Assembly (NCBI GenBank): GCA_008508345.1
Contig: QNGE01000427.1
Location: 168,044-232,043, forward strand
Length of the DNA: 64,000 nucleotides
Direction of reading: 5' to 3'
Origin: Paragonimus westermani
Taxonomy: Eukaryota > Platyhelminthes > Trematoda > Plagiorchiida > Troglotrematidae
Below the pieces are notes generated by a model that did not search any database, had not been told where the DNA came from, and saw only the letters and a program-made list of their open reading frames with translations. Both the position numbers and the translations under genes were made by a program. Positions 41,901 through 56,900 of this stretch are shown here, in pieces. How positions within the stretch are numbered: position 1 is the first letter of the stretch; each line of letters opens with the position of its first letter.

Positions 41901-44900
41901 AAATTTAAGAAACCTGCTTATGTTTAAATTCCACATTCCAACAGGAACAGTATTAGTTAATAAAACTTCGAATAAGTTCTGCGCAGAATGATCACTGTCA
42001 GAAGGATTTGTTGGAAAATTCGATAGAGGAAGCCAATAACGACGAATACCTTAAAATACCATTTTTTTGTAGTAATCAGTCAGAGAATATTTCACAACAG
42101 TTATGCTGTCTCGTAAACTCAATAACGTAGGCAGGTGATGTTGGGTGACTTCCCTAAAAGACTTCTTCTGAAACTGTTACTGTGGATATCCCCCCTTATG
42201 TTTTCTTGATTATGTGAACGTGCATCACTCGAAAATTGTCAGTCGTGTTTCATTCGAAGTTTTGAGTTATCCCAATGTTGTATAGTTCTTACCATGAGCT
42301 ACAGAAAATAGACATGCCAGATAAATATGTGGTTAGTCTTTGGTTTGGCAGAGCAGGCCTGATAAACTGGTATTGTTACGCGATATACGATATTAGTGTA
42401 AACGTCATGATTTTACTTTCACAAACATGGTGGTCGTAGTGTCCAATTTACTCGTCTTCATTATTTGACTAAAAAGTTAACATATTCAACTCAATGTTTT
42501 AGCGATCGCTTGAGTAGGATGGTTTCTAAAAGTGCACAGAGTCTCCGATATCGATCTATGTCATTCTATACCCGTCTTCCTAAATCCTTACCGCTGTAAC
42601 ATACAAGCCGACCGTTTTCATCCTGAATGCCCGTACAACTCACGGACAAATTTTGGAGCAACTTGGATACACCGGGGAACAGTGTTGTTCCGAAGCAGGA
42701 GTTCCGACAGCAGTCCTATAAAGGGAAATAACACAGACAAGTATGTGTCATAGGCCCAGTGAGCCACGCACACGACTTACTCAAACGAAAACTAAAACGG
42801 TGCCAACAACACAACAGCACGATCTGTTACACAGTTCAAATTCAATCCATATACGCTTGCTGGTTCCAGCTGCACGTTACATTGCTCGGTAGTTGGACAG
42901 GCTTCTCCCTGCATCTCACTGTTGTAGTCCATATACAAGCTTCGACAAACCTACCGGTGCAGGTACAACTGCCAATTTACTTTCTCGCTCTCTCGTGGAA
43001 CTCTAAATGAATAACGCAATGATTCGATTTTTTGGGGCAATAGGTCAGTGGAGAGCATATTCAAAACAAGATAACGCAGAAAAAATAGAAAAAGATTACC
43101 GATTGCCAGTTTCCCGATAAAGCGCGTATGATGGCAATTATAGTGAAGTATGTTAACTCTAAGTTAATAATCGATGTTCATTATCAGATATTTGTTGAGG
43201 TGAGCACCTACCGTTATTCCTTTTTATGATTAACATTGGTAACTGAATAGTACGTACGTCTTAAAGGAACATATCCTGCCACACCACCCACTGCTTCGTT
43301 AATCATGCGAACCTTGGAGACGTAAAATTTCTGCGTCAACTGGCGCCAACCAGGCATGCACATACGGGTTGAAGGATAATACGAACTAACACAACCTGAA
43401 CACTGTGACCAAAAAACACAAACCAGATGATGTAAAAGACAGAACGGATTGTAGAACAGGGTAAGCTTTTATACTGGAATTGCGCACACGTACATACCGA
43501 CTTCTGTGGAACGCGGAAGCGTATTATTTTTGGGAGATGAAGAACACCAGATGAGATAGGCTTTTTAATTGTATTACCGAACAGAACGATTGGATATAGC
43601 ATTTACCTGTTGGTTAAGTTGTGTCCACCGTGCAGTAATTTTGGTTGCTAACACATTCCAAAGCCAAACCCGTGTGTCTGTAATGCACGACGGAGTGGAA
43701 GCACTGAGGAGCAGCGTCTCTCTGAAGAACGGGGACACAACGGGAAACTAGAATTGTAGAAAAAGCCGAAAAGCCTGAGCCAAAGACTTAGTAAATCATG
43801 CACACAACTTACACAGTCGACAACTCAAATGACGTTAACCACACGACCGCGGAATGCGTTACAAGTCCTTCTGACGTGCATCAGTTCTATTAATCGATAT
43901 TTGTTGGCAGCGCTTGTTTGTAGGTTGCACCGCATATGGGAAGAAAGAGTAACCTTGCCGCACTCGTGAATACCTCTAAGAGATCTGGACTGAACACATT
44001 TGTTACAGTAAGAAACTGCAGGCGAAAACTGTCCCATTCTGTTACAAATTCCCAACTTGTAGTTTGTGGTGAGTACTATGAATTCATTCTAACAAGGTTG
44101 CCCTGTGGGCGGATATACGTAAAGTTCAGAAAAGAACATACACCGAGTCGCACAATACGAGGCGCAACTGTAGTACAACAAATACGGTGGGACGATTACG
44201 TCTACATTACAATTAACTATTCTGCTCAAATTGTTCCTTTTTTGCACACGGAATGTTTGTTCGTAATTCTTAACTAGAAATAAGGAGCGCAGTTTCAGTA
44301 ACTGTTCAACTTCAGTTGTCGTGCTGACTTAATGTGAAGTGTGGCTTACTAACTGAATGGCCGCTTGTTAAAGAAACGAAATTCACTTCCAGTTCAATTC
44401 TCGTGCCGATGACTGATTACCTTTGTCGACTTTCACCATAGCAGCTTAACTGAGTACGACCGGTGCAATTGGAGGACGTGCGGCCGGCTTCATGATTATT
44501 TTAATTAACAGTAACAAACTTGGTAACTCCAGGGAACCCACTTAAATACATAATTGCACTTCCCCAAAACTGCTTGTGGCACATACGTAGCAAATTGCTT
44601 CTGGCGTTAACAGCATGGATATTGTTGTGGCGTAAAGTACTGATTAGTCTGATGGTCAACTGCCGAAAACAGATTGTTCGTCAGGTCACTTTGCAGTCCT
44701 GGAGGTGGATAAATTTAGATTTGTGAGGTAGCGTTCGATGTGAAAAATTATAAGGGTAGCCGTCCGACTGAACAAATGCGCCCCTTTCCACGACAACACA
44801 TAAATCTTCCGCGATTCGGAGTTCCAAAGTGGCTTTTATGTGGTTGCTATGCTGAACGCTTAAGCTAGTGCTGTAGGTTCATGGGTACTGCCATATCTAG

Positions 44901-47900
44901 ATTTTCACAGTCAAATGCGGCGCAAAGATAAACAACCGATAGCGTAGATATTTTTAATCCATGGCTCCCAAGACTGTGGGGGTAGTCTGGAGTTCTAACA
45001 TATTTCAAGAGTAAAACTTTAAAAAAGTCCGCATTAACGATCGACTGAGAGGCTATAGAGGAAGTCAACTATGGACACTTCTGTAAAATAGGCCAGCTGA
45101 AAGTTGCGTTACATGAGAAACTTGACTAAAAATGAATGCTGATAACAAGGAGAACATGAGAACACTTCTTGTTCAAGTTTGGTGTTACGAAATTTAGCTC
45201 AGTCGTTACGGTGAATTTCGCTTAAGTCCTTGATGTTTATCTTTACAACAGCACGGTGGGATTTTACATTCAGTACATCCATTCACGCCATAAACCATGG
45301 AGGGTTAATTTCCGATTGCAAGCTATCATGTAATTAGAGTAGAGTAGAACACTGCTTTTTCCTGAACTGTGCAATCAGGAATAACTGGGATGACAAGATT
45401 GATCTATCTTCATTTCTGCCAAATCTAATTGTCGATCCCAATATCTGACAGCTTTGTTGAGTAGATTAAGGATTAATAGTTACCTGCCAAAAAACAAGTT
45501 GTCTGATGACGCGCATTAGCATATACCTGCACAAAGCCGGATGAAGGTTCAGACTTTTTAAGGCCAACCTACTCATCACCCAGTACATCAGAAATACACA
45601 GACTATTGTTCATTCAATTTTGACCATTTCTATTTTCATCACCTTGTATGCCATCTTCCAGACGGAATTTTGAACAAATTAACACGCAGACTTAACCGCA
45701 ATCAAGATATTTTCCGGTAAAAATGAAGAGCACGATTGAGTTTTTTCACTGGTTTCAAGGCTTCAAACACACCTTTGTTCCCTATTATGTAAAGCTGTGA
45801 ACTTTCCATAACAAAAATTCACTAAATCGGTCAACCATTTCATACGCTTAAATGAGCGGCACAACGCTACCCGTACAAATCACTGAATGATATTCATATC
45901 CCTGTAATATTATTGAACTTTGTATCCTGTGGGACCAATTTAAAATTCTAGCTACTGTGACATTTCTCATGGGTTATAGAGACAGAAGTGCGACACCAGT
46001 TTCGTCAAAACCAGCTATATCCTTTCGTTGTTTCGGAGAACCACTGGTACTTCTCAGGTAGCACGTAATATATGAAGTGTTTTGGCGACCAGCTCAAACA
46101 ATCATACAAAACAACAACAAAATTGAGCACGTACAAAAAACAAAAATGCTCACAATAAGTTACAAACATGCAGAATGACGTCTGCACGATTCACGATATG
46201 ATGAAACAATTACTATTAATATATGAACTTGGCAGCGTTCGTATATCATATTTCAGCATTCGCATATTGAATCCTGAGTGTTGAGTTCAGCTCACTCTTT
46301 AACTTTGTAGAAATGTCGTCAGGCCTAGTAAGTTATCAAGATTTTTTTCGAACATCTTTTCCCGTTTCCATCCCATGCTACTTTAGTGTCAACGAATCCT
46401 ACGACCACAACATGGCACAGACCATGGAGATGATAGATTTCCTTGTCTATTGTGAATAATTAACAGGTTGCTGTAGTAATGTTACAACTGATCAAAGTTC
46501 TTTGATTAAGCTGACGGTTTGTACCAATGGATACTTAATGGTCAAGCAACACTTACTGTGAACAGCTCGTAATGCACAGAAGGACGGTATCTTCAGCCGG
46601 TGAACCGAAGATGATAGCCAAACTTATTTTCCTATAGCAGACCGGTAACTCTTACTACGCTCCTCGCCGCAAATTGACACAATTGGTACTGTTCGAAATT
46701 TATACAACAACCGGACACTTTGACCATAGTATTTTGTTTATAAAAACGTACTCGATAACATTCGACTTCGATTGCTGGAGTTGTATCACGGCACGGAAAT
46801 CGGGGCAGCACTAAACGGGAAATGTCCATTGTAACATTCTAACCGAATCGCGACAGTACGTCGCCTGTACTGGAATAAAATTCATCGGGACCGACATGAT
46901 TGTGGCCAATCGGACGCAAACCAACGATAGCACGTAAATGATCGCCATGTATACACGAGGCGAGTCCTTGTAAAAAATAGGAATCGATCAAAAGTCAATA
47001 TAAAAGCTAAGTCAACCTCTGTTGTGCACCAGCAGATGCGTTTGAATTGCAGATTACCAACAATTCACTTTGTAGAAGTAAATAGACGTTTAGGGTCAAA
47101 CTTTCACTATCATAGGTGTGATAATTAATTAATCATCTCGCTTGCCAATTATGAGTATGAATTTTGTCAACCTGTAATCTGAGCTGACAAGGGGGTGTTA
47201 AGTTGCGAGAGGATAGCTCCTGAATTGTTGATCTCTTCACGATCAGCAGTAGATTGACGAATAGCAAGTTAACTTGATACTAATGGAAGAGATATCAACT
47301 GAGGAGGAGGCAGTAGAGCGAGTACCGTTATGAAGATGAACGAGGTACAGAATTCTGGTTTCCGTTCCAGGTCTGCGATGTTAGATGGGTGATATCGGTC
47401 GGCCAACAAAGACATGTTTCCGTGTAAACACCACGATAAGTCAGTTTCAATTTATCTGTTACAGACGATGGTGTAGTTTGATTCTGCGCAGTTACCTTTC
47501 AGGTCTAACGTGAGTCTAGAGCTGGTCTTTGAAATAATGAATTGGTCCGTCAACTTTAACAATGAAAGAGCACGTTTAACGTTGAAACTGATGCGTGTCT
47601 CACGTGATAGTTCGATTACTAGCCCTGTGTTTTAGTAAGCTACTCGGATTTGAGAAAACGAGCAAACACGTAAATATTGCTCCCTATGGAGAGGAAGGAT
47701 CAACACCCGCAGCTACTCATTCCTTTGCAATCGGAACGATTAGTTTTGCCTAATAGCACACTTCAGCGTCGGTGGTGAATTTTTTACTAGGAAGCTTTCG
47801 TTGGTTGGTGTACATGAAAATCTTGCAGTAATGTTACATGACTCACTTCACGGTTAACCAGCTTCCGGAGTTGCGTTAGTAAAGACAAAACAATAATTGA

Positions 47901-50900
47901 AGTTGAACTGGTAATGCCTCAGTGTTGGGCGAGTTGTAAATTAGAGATATCAGGTGTGTTGAAGGAATCTTTTTTCCATTGTTCGCTTAAACAAACACTA
48001 CCACAAAACAGATTATTGCAGCTTAATGCGAATGTCTTTGTGTTATAATGAGTCTACTCTTGCTTTCTTTACCTCTCTGGAAGAAAATTGATTGCACTTC
48101 GATTGCAGAATACAAAACCAACGGAAAGTTGCCTGGTATGCGGCAAGAGCGTAGCCGCACCGGATCGAGTCACTCGATTTGAGAATGTGTTTCATTCAAA
48201 CTGTTTGAAATGTTGTCAGTGCAACCGCCCACTAAAGTAAGTTGTTCGATAATACTGAGCCTTTAAACAACTTGTTCCAGTCAAACATTTGCATAAAGCC
48301 AGCAGGCTGATAATACGCAACTCTCTTGAAGACAGGCTTCACTGCTTGTTCACCAGTGCATACGACAGACCGTTTGTAGATTGACATGGAGAAACAAACG
48401 AAACAGTAATGACAACCAAAATGCTGAAGTGGATGTGAGCGAGGAGCATCTCACATAGAAAATCTCGAACAACAGTAGCCATCCGGATCACGGAGCACCG
48501 CGAGAATTGCATGAAACAATAAGTCACGCAAAAGCATGATGTCATCGGTCGAGTATGGAAACACGGAGACTGTGCTGTCCATTGCACGTCCCATTCTAAT
48601 CGTGCAACACAAGTCTATCTGGAAACCTTGACTCACGTTCTACACCACTCTGTGCTCGAACAATGCATTTGGCCGAACTTCTTGCTGTCCAGAAATGCAA
48701 GGCAGTGTAATGTATGCACAGGCAAGTGATTGCAGGGCTGTTGTTACCATGTTGGTGACAGTGATTGCGCACTTTAGCATTTTGGTAGTCCTTACTGTTT
48801 CGTTTGTTTCTCCATGTTAATCTACGAACAGTCTGTCGTATGCACTGGTGATCATGAATTGAAGTTTGTCTGAACACAATCTGTGCAATGTCACCGCAGT
48901 ATCTTCAATAGAAATTCGATCTTTGATTAAATAATTTGTTAAGCCTTCACATTAGTGTTCTGCTAACAAAATTTGAGCGCAACACTGTGTCATAACAATG
49001 TTTTTTTGACCTTCGGGTATTTCTCGTATTTGATTATTATCCGACCTGGTTGTTCGCGAGCGTTTCGCCAAGAGGCTAGATGACATCGTTGCAATTTCGT
49101 GTATCATTCGAGACGATTATTTTGGAAGTCCTTATTCTATAAGTTTGGCAGTTTTCACAGGTAAGCCTCAGGAGAAATGTTAGGGTCGAGCTGCTAAAAA
49201 TTAAATGCGAACATATCAAATTTTACAAATTTCAGAAGTTGAATCAGTCAAGTGTGCAATACGAATAGTAGCCTACGGCTTTTAATCTGCAACCTCTGTG
49301 TCGATTAAATGGTGCTGCAGATTGATCGGCTCATCCAGCCTTCCAATCTTTTGTCAGTTTGTAGATTTGTTACAGGTTAAAAAGTTTCCTGGTGAAACTT
49401 TGTCTCGAGTGTCAAGCTTGCACATTGATTTCGCCCTCTGCCAAGTAGTCGAGTTTTCTGAATCGAATAGTTGGTTTTTCTCATCTACGTACACTGACAG
49501 AAATGATAACCCGCTCATGTCTACATGCTCTTGTATTCAATTTTTCTTCTCATAACGCTTTTGCACTTTCTGCAGAGATCTTTGAGAATTGTACATGGTG
49601 CTTCATCAGTTTGTCAATGGTTTTCGAGGGCATGGTCTGATGGTTGTTGTTGCTTTGTGCTCCGATCCTTCCGAGTAGGAGTCTTGTCTTCATTTCTGGA
49701 GTATTCTTTACGCCGAACAGACTGACCCGTTTGATGTGAGTAGTTTCTGTTCTTTGGATAATAGAACGTCTTTCGGGAGTGCGTTTTACAGAGATGCCAA
49801 GCAGGTAATTTCTCGTCGCTTCTCTCAGTTCTGATGAGCTGTGAAACGTTAGTTTGTTTGAACAGTGTTCATATACAGCTCCGTTAGCGCGCTTCAGGAT
49901 GACTGCCAGAAAGAGCTGGGATTTCATTAATGTGAGTTAAATGCCGACAGACGCCGATGTTGAGTCTTCTGGTTAGGACACTTAGGACTGGTTGCTGTCA
50001 GTTGTTCTCTTCTTCTCTGACGAACAGTATTCCGACGAAAGTGTCGATAAAAACTGATGTTCCTCTAGTTCTGCAAGGTTCATAGAGTTTCCGGCTCCCA
50101 GCCTCGAGATTTGTGTACCTAGCACTGTCTTTTGGTTGTTCGTATAGCTTTTTGTTGAACTTGGAGTACGCTATGAAACAAAGGTCCAACATTCGCAGCA
50201 TATCTCTTCCGCCAATCTTGTTATCAGTTTAATCGACTCCGCGTTCTTGTAACATTGTCGCATCGGATAGATTAGGGTTAAAGGTGTGACCACAGCAAAG
50301 AACAATACGAATTCATCTACCCTAGTAGTGGTTTATGTGAAATGGTGTTCGGTTAGACTGAATGAAGGACCTAATGGCGATATAATTCAGAGTGATGAAT
50401 CGTCCGCGCGCAGATCAATCAGGTCGGGAATAATCCGCCAGTAACCGGTAGGCGTTCGGTGGTGTCATCCCACAACTGTGATACACACATTCATATGCGA
50501 ACGTTACTGTGAGCAAATTGATATAGGAGAGGTTATGAGAGAATGTCTTCCGTCCCGCATATGACAGTGGAGCAACACAATTAACACAAAGAGCCATAAA
50601 ACATCGATCCATACTATTTTGTCGCGATTTCTTACCGAATTCCTCAGGATTTATAAACCATCTCACTTGCGGGTTTTAGACAAAGCAAATCGATATTTTT
50701 ATCCAGGTTACTCAGGTGATTTGTTGCCTGCATCACAGAAAATGTTCAATCGCCAATTCAAATTCTGATGACCCTGTTAGCAACACTTGGTAAAGGTACA
50801 CGATAAGAGCGTTCACATCGTAGATGCTAATCATTTAATCATCTTTGAATCATTTATATGGGTCATGTACTGAACCTTACTTGTTCCATGTTTAAATTGA

Positions 50901-53900
50901 GAGAGGTTTACTGTTCTGAGCTGCTTTCCTTTATTACCGATGTACACCTTGAGGAACTTTTTCCACTCTGCAGAATTAGATTCTATTGCTCGGACTTTCC
51001 TCTATCTTCAGCGCTTCCGGAATCTAATGCAGTGATACTTTTGATCGATTACATTCCCGAACTCAGCAAGGTCAGCTCCAAATATGGGCTGGATGACGAC
51101 AGTCTGTGAACACCATGTGTCGACGAAGGGCGACTGTACTTTAGTTACATAGCTGATAGTTGGTGTAATCTAATTTTAGTTGCCAACTCTGTTTGCTTTC
51201 GAAATTGGTCAGTGAAACATGACAGAGAGATAAGTAACTTTGAGAGCATGGGCTAGTCTTGATGAGAAACTGTGCTTTCAGTGGGGTTGGTTCCAGGAGT
51301 TTTTTAAACATGGTATTGCAGTGTGCTTTGAAATTGACTGCCTGTCAAATGTGGATTTTGGATCGATTTTGTGAGTTTCTCACGCTGATGGGAATTTTTA
51401 GATAAGGCTTACAGTCCTTAGTACAATTATTCTAGGAGTGTTGTGAACGAATTACAGTTTCGAAGTTCAATTTTGAGCTCGCACCGAAACCAGCAAACTA
51501 GATTTGAATAGTAAGTTTACAGTAAACTTAATTAGGTGTGTGACAAAAGGCGTTCGCTGAAAGTGTACCGATCCTAAAGAGCAGTGCTGTTACAACTCAA
51601 CCAGCTTGGCAATATTTGTTAGGTGCTTTCCAAAATGGTCAAGTCTGATGCCTTTCATCCCATCAGTGACCATTGCAAATCACGACTTTTGACTTCCTTG
51701 ATCTTTTGTTGACTGGTGTGGAACACAGTGTGGGTAGAAACAACAGCTAACAATGATAACATCACTTGCATGATGAGAATGGTCGAACTGTCTCACTAGC
51801 GATCTGCTAGTGCATTCGTTCACCTTTGATCAGTGAAAGAAACAGCATACAAAACTTACAACTGTTCGTTTATTTACAGCCTTCAATAACCTAGAACCTT
51901 AGGACGTCGTGCAGTTTGTACTGCTTTCCGATGATCAACCAAAATGTACCGTGATAAAAGGTTGTTTTAGATAACTGAGCTAGTGAAACCACTAGTACGC
52001 CTCGTTTAATGTGCGCATCCTCAATTATCCACCAAACACACTGTAATCGAGTGAACGTAGAATTGTGGGGGTTCTACTAAACTCAACTAATATCCCATCT
52101 AACGCAACCACTAAACAGGCATTTTCCAAACTGCTGACCACTTTAGTACTCAATTGAACGTCACACTTACTCCACTGGACAGAGCAAGGGAACGGATTCA
52201 TTACAATTCGATTTACTAACCTCGTAAAGACCAGTCAGTTGGTGACCACGGAAATAACATGGAAGATTACCGACCGAGTGATGCGGAACAGGTGAAAGTT
52301 TTAGCTGTTAGGCCCATTGGCCAGGTACCTGCGGGATCACGGACAAAATTTGCTACCGCTTACTTGACGACTGTGTCAAGTGGTATTACCACCTGCCTGC
52401 CAACGGTATTAATGCGCAACTTTTTTTTCTTACTTCAAACGACTCGTGATGTCGTGGTTTGAATAAGAACAACAAAAAACATTTCGGTCTTTGCAAATTA
52501 CACCTATTGATTCCCATTTTATAGACTAATTCGGTTCCAATTTTCTGTTCTCTAAATGGATTCATTACAGCCTATGGAAGTATAAACTTCAGAATGAGAA
52601 GGCTTGCTGTGATCCGTGTTGCATGAGATCCTCACTAGATCAAAGTGAGTTAGAGTTCAATAAAAACATTATCCTAAACATCGTAAGCCAATTCATCAGG
52701 CCAGTTAAACGGCTGAGGGTCGTGAGTTCGTTCCGGAGATCAAAAGTATCAGAATGGTCTATCCGTAATTCTTGTTAGTCAATCTGGCATCCTTAAAAAT
52801 GAGTGTTTCGAGTCAATTCACATTACTGTGACTTTAAAAAACATTCACTCTACACAAAGTGAACTTTGAGGAAAGCTCTCAGGGCAGAAATCATTAGAGA
52901 AATATCTATACAATCATTTGTGGTTTACCATAAACAGTCCCAATGCCGCTGTCCCCCCTTTAATGTCTGTTGAAATATTTGAGTTGAAAGCAATGTAATT
53001 TAAACAGAAAATCTACGTTACTCCTCTCTAAACTTAACCTGTGTGATACATAAGTTACACTACTTGAGAGTAGGCAGAAAATAAATGCGCCAAGTCCATT
53101 TATTTTTGTCCTGCTCAACATCCTACCGTTTTAGAATCTCGCGGAGTTTCGTAAGCATGGCAAGTCCAAAATCATAACAATTAAGCAGAGTAGGGATAGT
53201 AAATTCAAAACCAAGATGATGATACAATCATTCACTAGTAATCACAAAAGGAACGCAAAGCATGATAGAGAAGTTATTCAGTGGTTTCTGAACCTGATCA
53301 AGACTGAACTGGTACCGAGAATCATGATTTTCAAAACAACTAGCTCTTACTTCTCGCTTTGGGTTATACGATCAAAAACTTAGTGCAAAAGGACAACTTT
53401 CCAGGTCGGACTTTCAAACAACTAAGTTTGAAAAGGCCATGATGAACATAATGCTTATTGGTCTGCTGATGTTAGTGCTTAGACGCTCTACGTGATTACA
53501 GTCAGTAGTTCATGTCCAGGTGAAACATAAACGTCCTTACGCCTCGGAAGTTTCAAGTTTTATCACTAGGAGTTTGTATCTTATGATCTTTAAAAAGAAA
53601 CGACCATCAAATCCCGATTCTGTTTGCAATTTCAGAGGAAACAACCACAATAGTAAGTACAATTACAATTGCATCACCAATCTACGATAATAAAAATAAA
53701 ATAAATGACGGCCAACCTAATGTTCTTTGTGACACGGTCTGTTTACTTCATTTGACTGTTGGAGTTTATCAGATATCAACAGGAAGTGTTGTTCTAGTCG
53801 AAACATCATACACAATTGATTGTTCGCATTCAAATGTTAACGCAGTCCCGGCTGCTCAACTTACGAAGGCACTTTAGTTAGTTAATTTCATTTTTTGCCG

Positions 53901-56900
53901 GCGGTTATTTCTACACATTATAACTCATATACTGGAAGACAATTGCCGTATCGGCAGTACAGAAGTCAGGTACAGGTACTTAGTAGTTCGATATTGTTAC
54001 AAGAAGCACAGATGTACAAAAGAAAAGACTGTTACGGCTATGCGATAAGACGATGGACTGTCATGCCAGCGTGCAGGTGTAAGCAGGCTAGAGATCAACC
54101 GTCCAGTCAGGAAGTCACATGATCCATCCCCATCGGACGTGGGCAAACGCAAGGTCACACGCGCACCGGCGAGCTATGAATGGTGAACTACGCAAAAGTG
54201 TCCGCCGTGTCGACGCAATTGCATGTTGTCTTCGTGCGCACGTATAACACGACAGTCATGACGGGTGACTCGTCTGTTTGGCTCTCATCATCAGGACATC
54301 CGAATGTAAGTCCAGCAGGGCTGCTTCAGTTTTGAGTGCCTGTGAAAATGTAGATATCACCGAAGAAATTTATTTGTTACAGGAAGATGGTGCTCAATGT
54401 TCGACCTGCAACAAACCAACTGATACGGCGGAACGAGTGGAAGTCCAAGGACAGTTTTACCATCCGGTTTGTTTTAAATGCGCCGAATGCAGCCGCGTTT
54501 TGAAGTTAGTTTCCTGTGTGTTTAATCAGCAGTGCCTTGATACTTGAAATTCTGTTTATACACATTGGTGAAAAATACGAAGGATTACTTGAAATAACGT
54601 GTAGCAAATATCAAATTGTGCGTGACTAGAGGCACTGCACAACATTACTGGCTGTGCAGTTAAGTAGTTCTTACAAGACAACTTACGAAATTTTTATTCG
54701 ACATATGATATTGGTGTAGTTGCTAAACCATTGCTTGTCATTTTCTAGGCTAACCAACGTGATTTGTGTTTGAAACTGAAGAGATCGAAGCATCAATTGG
54801 TGGTTGAATAGTCTTGAGAATACTTTACTCACGTGTACGAAACTCGAAGAGTCTTACAATTGACGAGTAAATTGACTGATGCAATTACCTCGACACGAAT
54901 CCGTATGGTTCTGCGCATACTGTAGTAGCTGCGCTAGGAGGCCACACTTTAAACCAAGCAGCTTCACTTTAAGCACTGGTCATCCATCCATTCCCACTGT
55001 GACGTATGGGACCCTCAAGTTACCTCACAGGATAAATGTCGGTGCATGATTTTTTAAACAGCGACCTACTTATCATTTAATCGAATGCATACGATGCTCA
55101 GATTTTTCACCCTTGGCTGGTTAGGAAATTTTTTTAATCGATTAGCTAGGAACTGTACTATACAATCAATACGGGAAAATTTCATTCCAAGTATTTGACA
55201 CATGGCACAAATGATTATGAACATACTGAGCTCACATTGGTGCGTTACGAATTATAAACCAGCGTATTCTACTGTTTAAATGTATCTGTGTATGCTGTGG
55301 AATAAACAGCTTGAAAGTCCCCATACTGAGCATATCAATGACAATCGAACAGCTAGTTACCATTGTCTGCGTACCTGTGAAGCAACCAATTCCATGACAA
55401 GGAGACTGATTGTGTCAGCTTCCTCCGTGTGCACAAAAGTGGTCTACCTTTTCAGATTGGAATGGCTTCATTAATCGCTAAAAGTTTCAGGTCACGATTA
55501 CGTGACATTATCGTGAACAAATCGATTAGTCGCTAAACTGGATTTGGCGATCACTGGGGCCGGATTTTTTTCCTTACTTTTTGTTAGTAGCTGACACGGG
55601 TAAATTAAAAGTGACACCTCGTAATATATCTCTTTTGTGTTTTGACAAAGCTGACAAAGGAAACTCAATTTCTTAAATTTCTCATAATAACGATCATACC
55701 GACAGCGTGGTCTGAACAAGACTATGTGTATTATTAATTGCAGTTAGTTGTACTGTCTGGTTGAAATGAGCAGTCGCGTTCTTAAAGAGCCAAATTTTTT
55801 TTCAGTATCTGGCGAGTAAAACTGGTTGGTGGAAGGCCACATTGCGACCCCGTGTGTCAAAAGCAGGCGGAAGTTAAACGTGAGTTCGGAGTCATCACGG
55901 CGTAAGACAAACTGTAATATCAAAATAAAACAGTACGGATGGAACAAGTGGGTTATTACTCACATTCACTCGCACCTTTCAAGTTCATACAAACTCCCCG
56001 GTTGGCTCACTAGAAAGGGAAGAGCCAAACTCCAACCTTGTTCCAGGAGAGTTCAACAGTAGCATATCTTCAGACCACAGACAACTGGCAACCCTGTGTC
56101 TGTGGCAGTTTTGGCTCAAACAAATGTATGTTTATATAGAAGGTACTGAAATATTTCCCCTAATATAATCAAACACATTAGGTGCTATGGTCGTTCTGTC
56201 AAACTAACTTGCGTCACCTGATGAGCTTAAGTTGTTAGGCCACGCAAAACTATTGTCAGTTGAAAACAAACACCAAGAAAATAATCATCCTTTAGATGGA
56301 CAAGTTCGAATGACAATAGTTACCCAGATGAACTAAGTCCGGAGAAGCCCGTTATCACATTTTCTGTTACTCGACTCATAAAATCCTGATGAAAAAACCA
56401 ATTATTATGTGATCAGTAGTGATTTTGTAAACACAGGTGCGAAGCAAAAGTGCACATATGAATGACGATACTTTTTAGTGGCCATTGAGGGCATGACCTA
56501 CATGGAAAATTCTTGGTTCCGCCCTCGAACAATTACCATCTAGTTCAGTAAACCGTCCATGTTAAGTTACTTAGCTCAATCATGTCAGATAGACAGCGAT
56601 TCATATATACACAGAAGAAGCGCAACTTCTCATCCTTCGAATTCGTGTACCGAAAACTCGAACATTAACTAATGAAATTATCATCCACTTTGATATGTAC
56701 AGTTGTAATATGTTAGATATAACATTGAGATAGATTTCGTCACCCGATGCTTAATTTCTAGCAAACAGTCACTAGTTTTTTAATATTCGCGTTCGGTTAG
56801 TTTGAATACAATTATTAAGGGTACCTTTAGAACCTGTAGGTTATATAATTTCTCAGCCAACCTACTATCTTATCGGAGTAATTACGCTTACGGAATGCCA

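Noticed and set aside
44512..44522. 11-nt alternative linker microexon between LIM 2 and LIM 3
   Set aside because: Phase fits, but the donor GTAACT is weaker than that of 46311-46327, which also has the 17-nt length of the other linkers.
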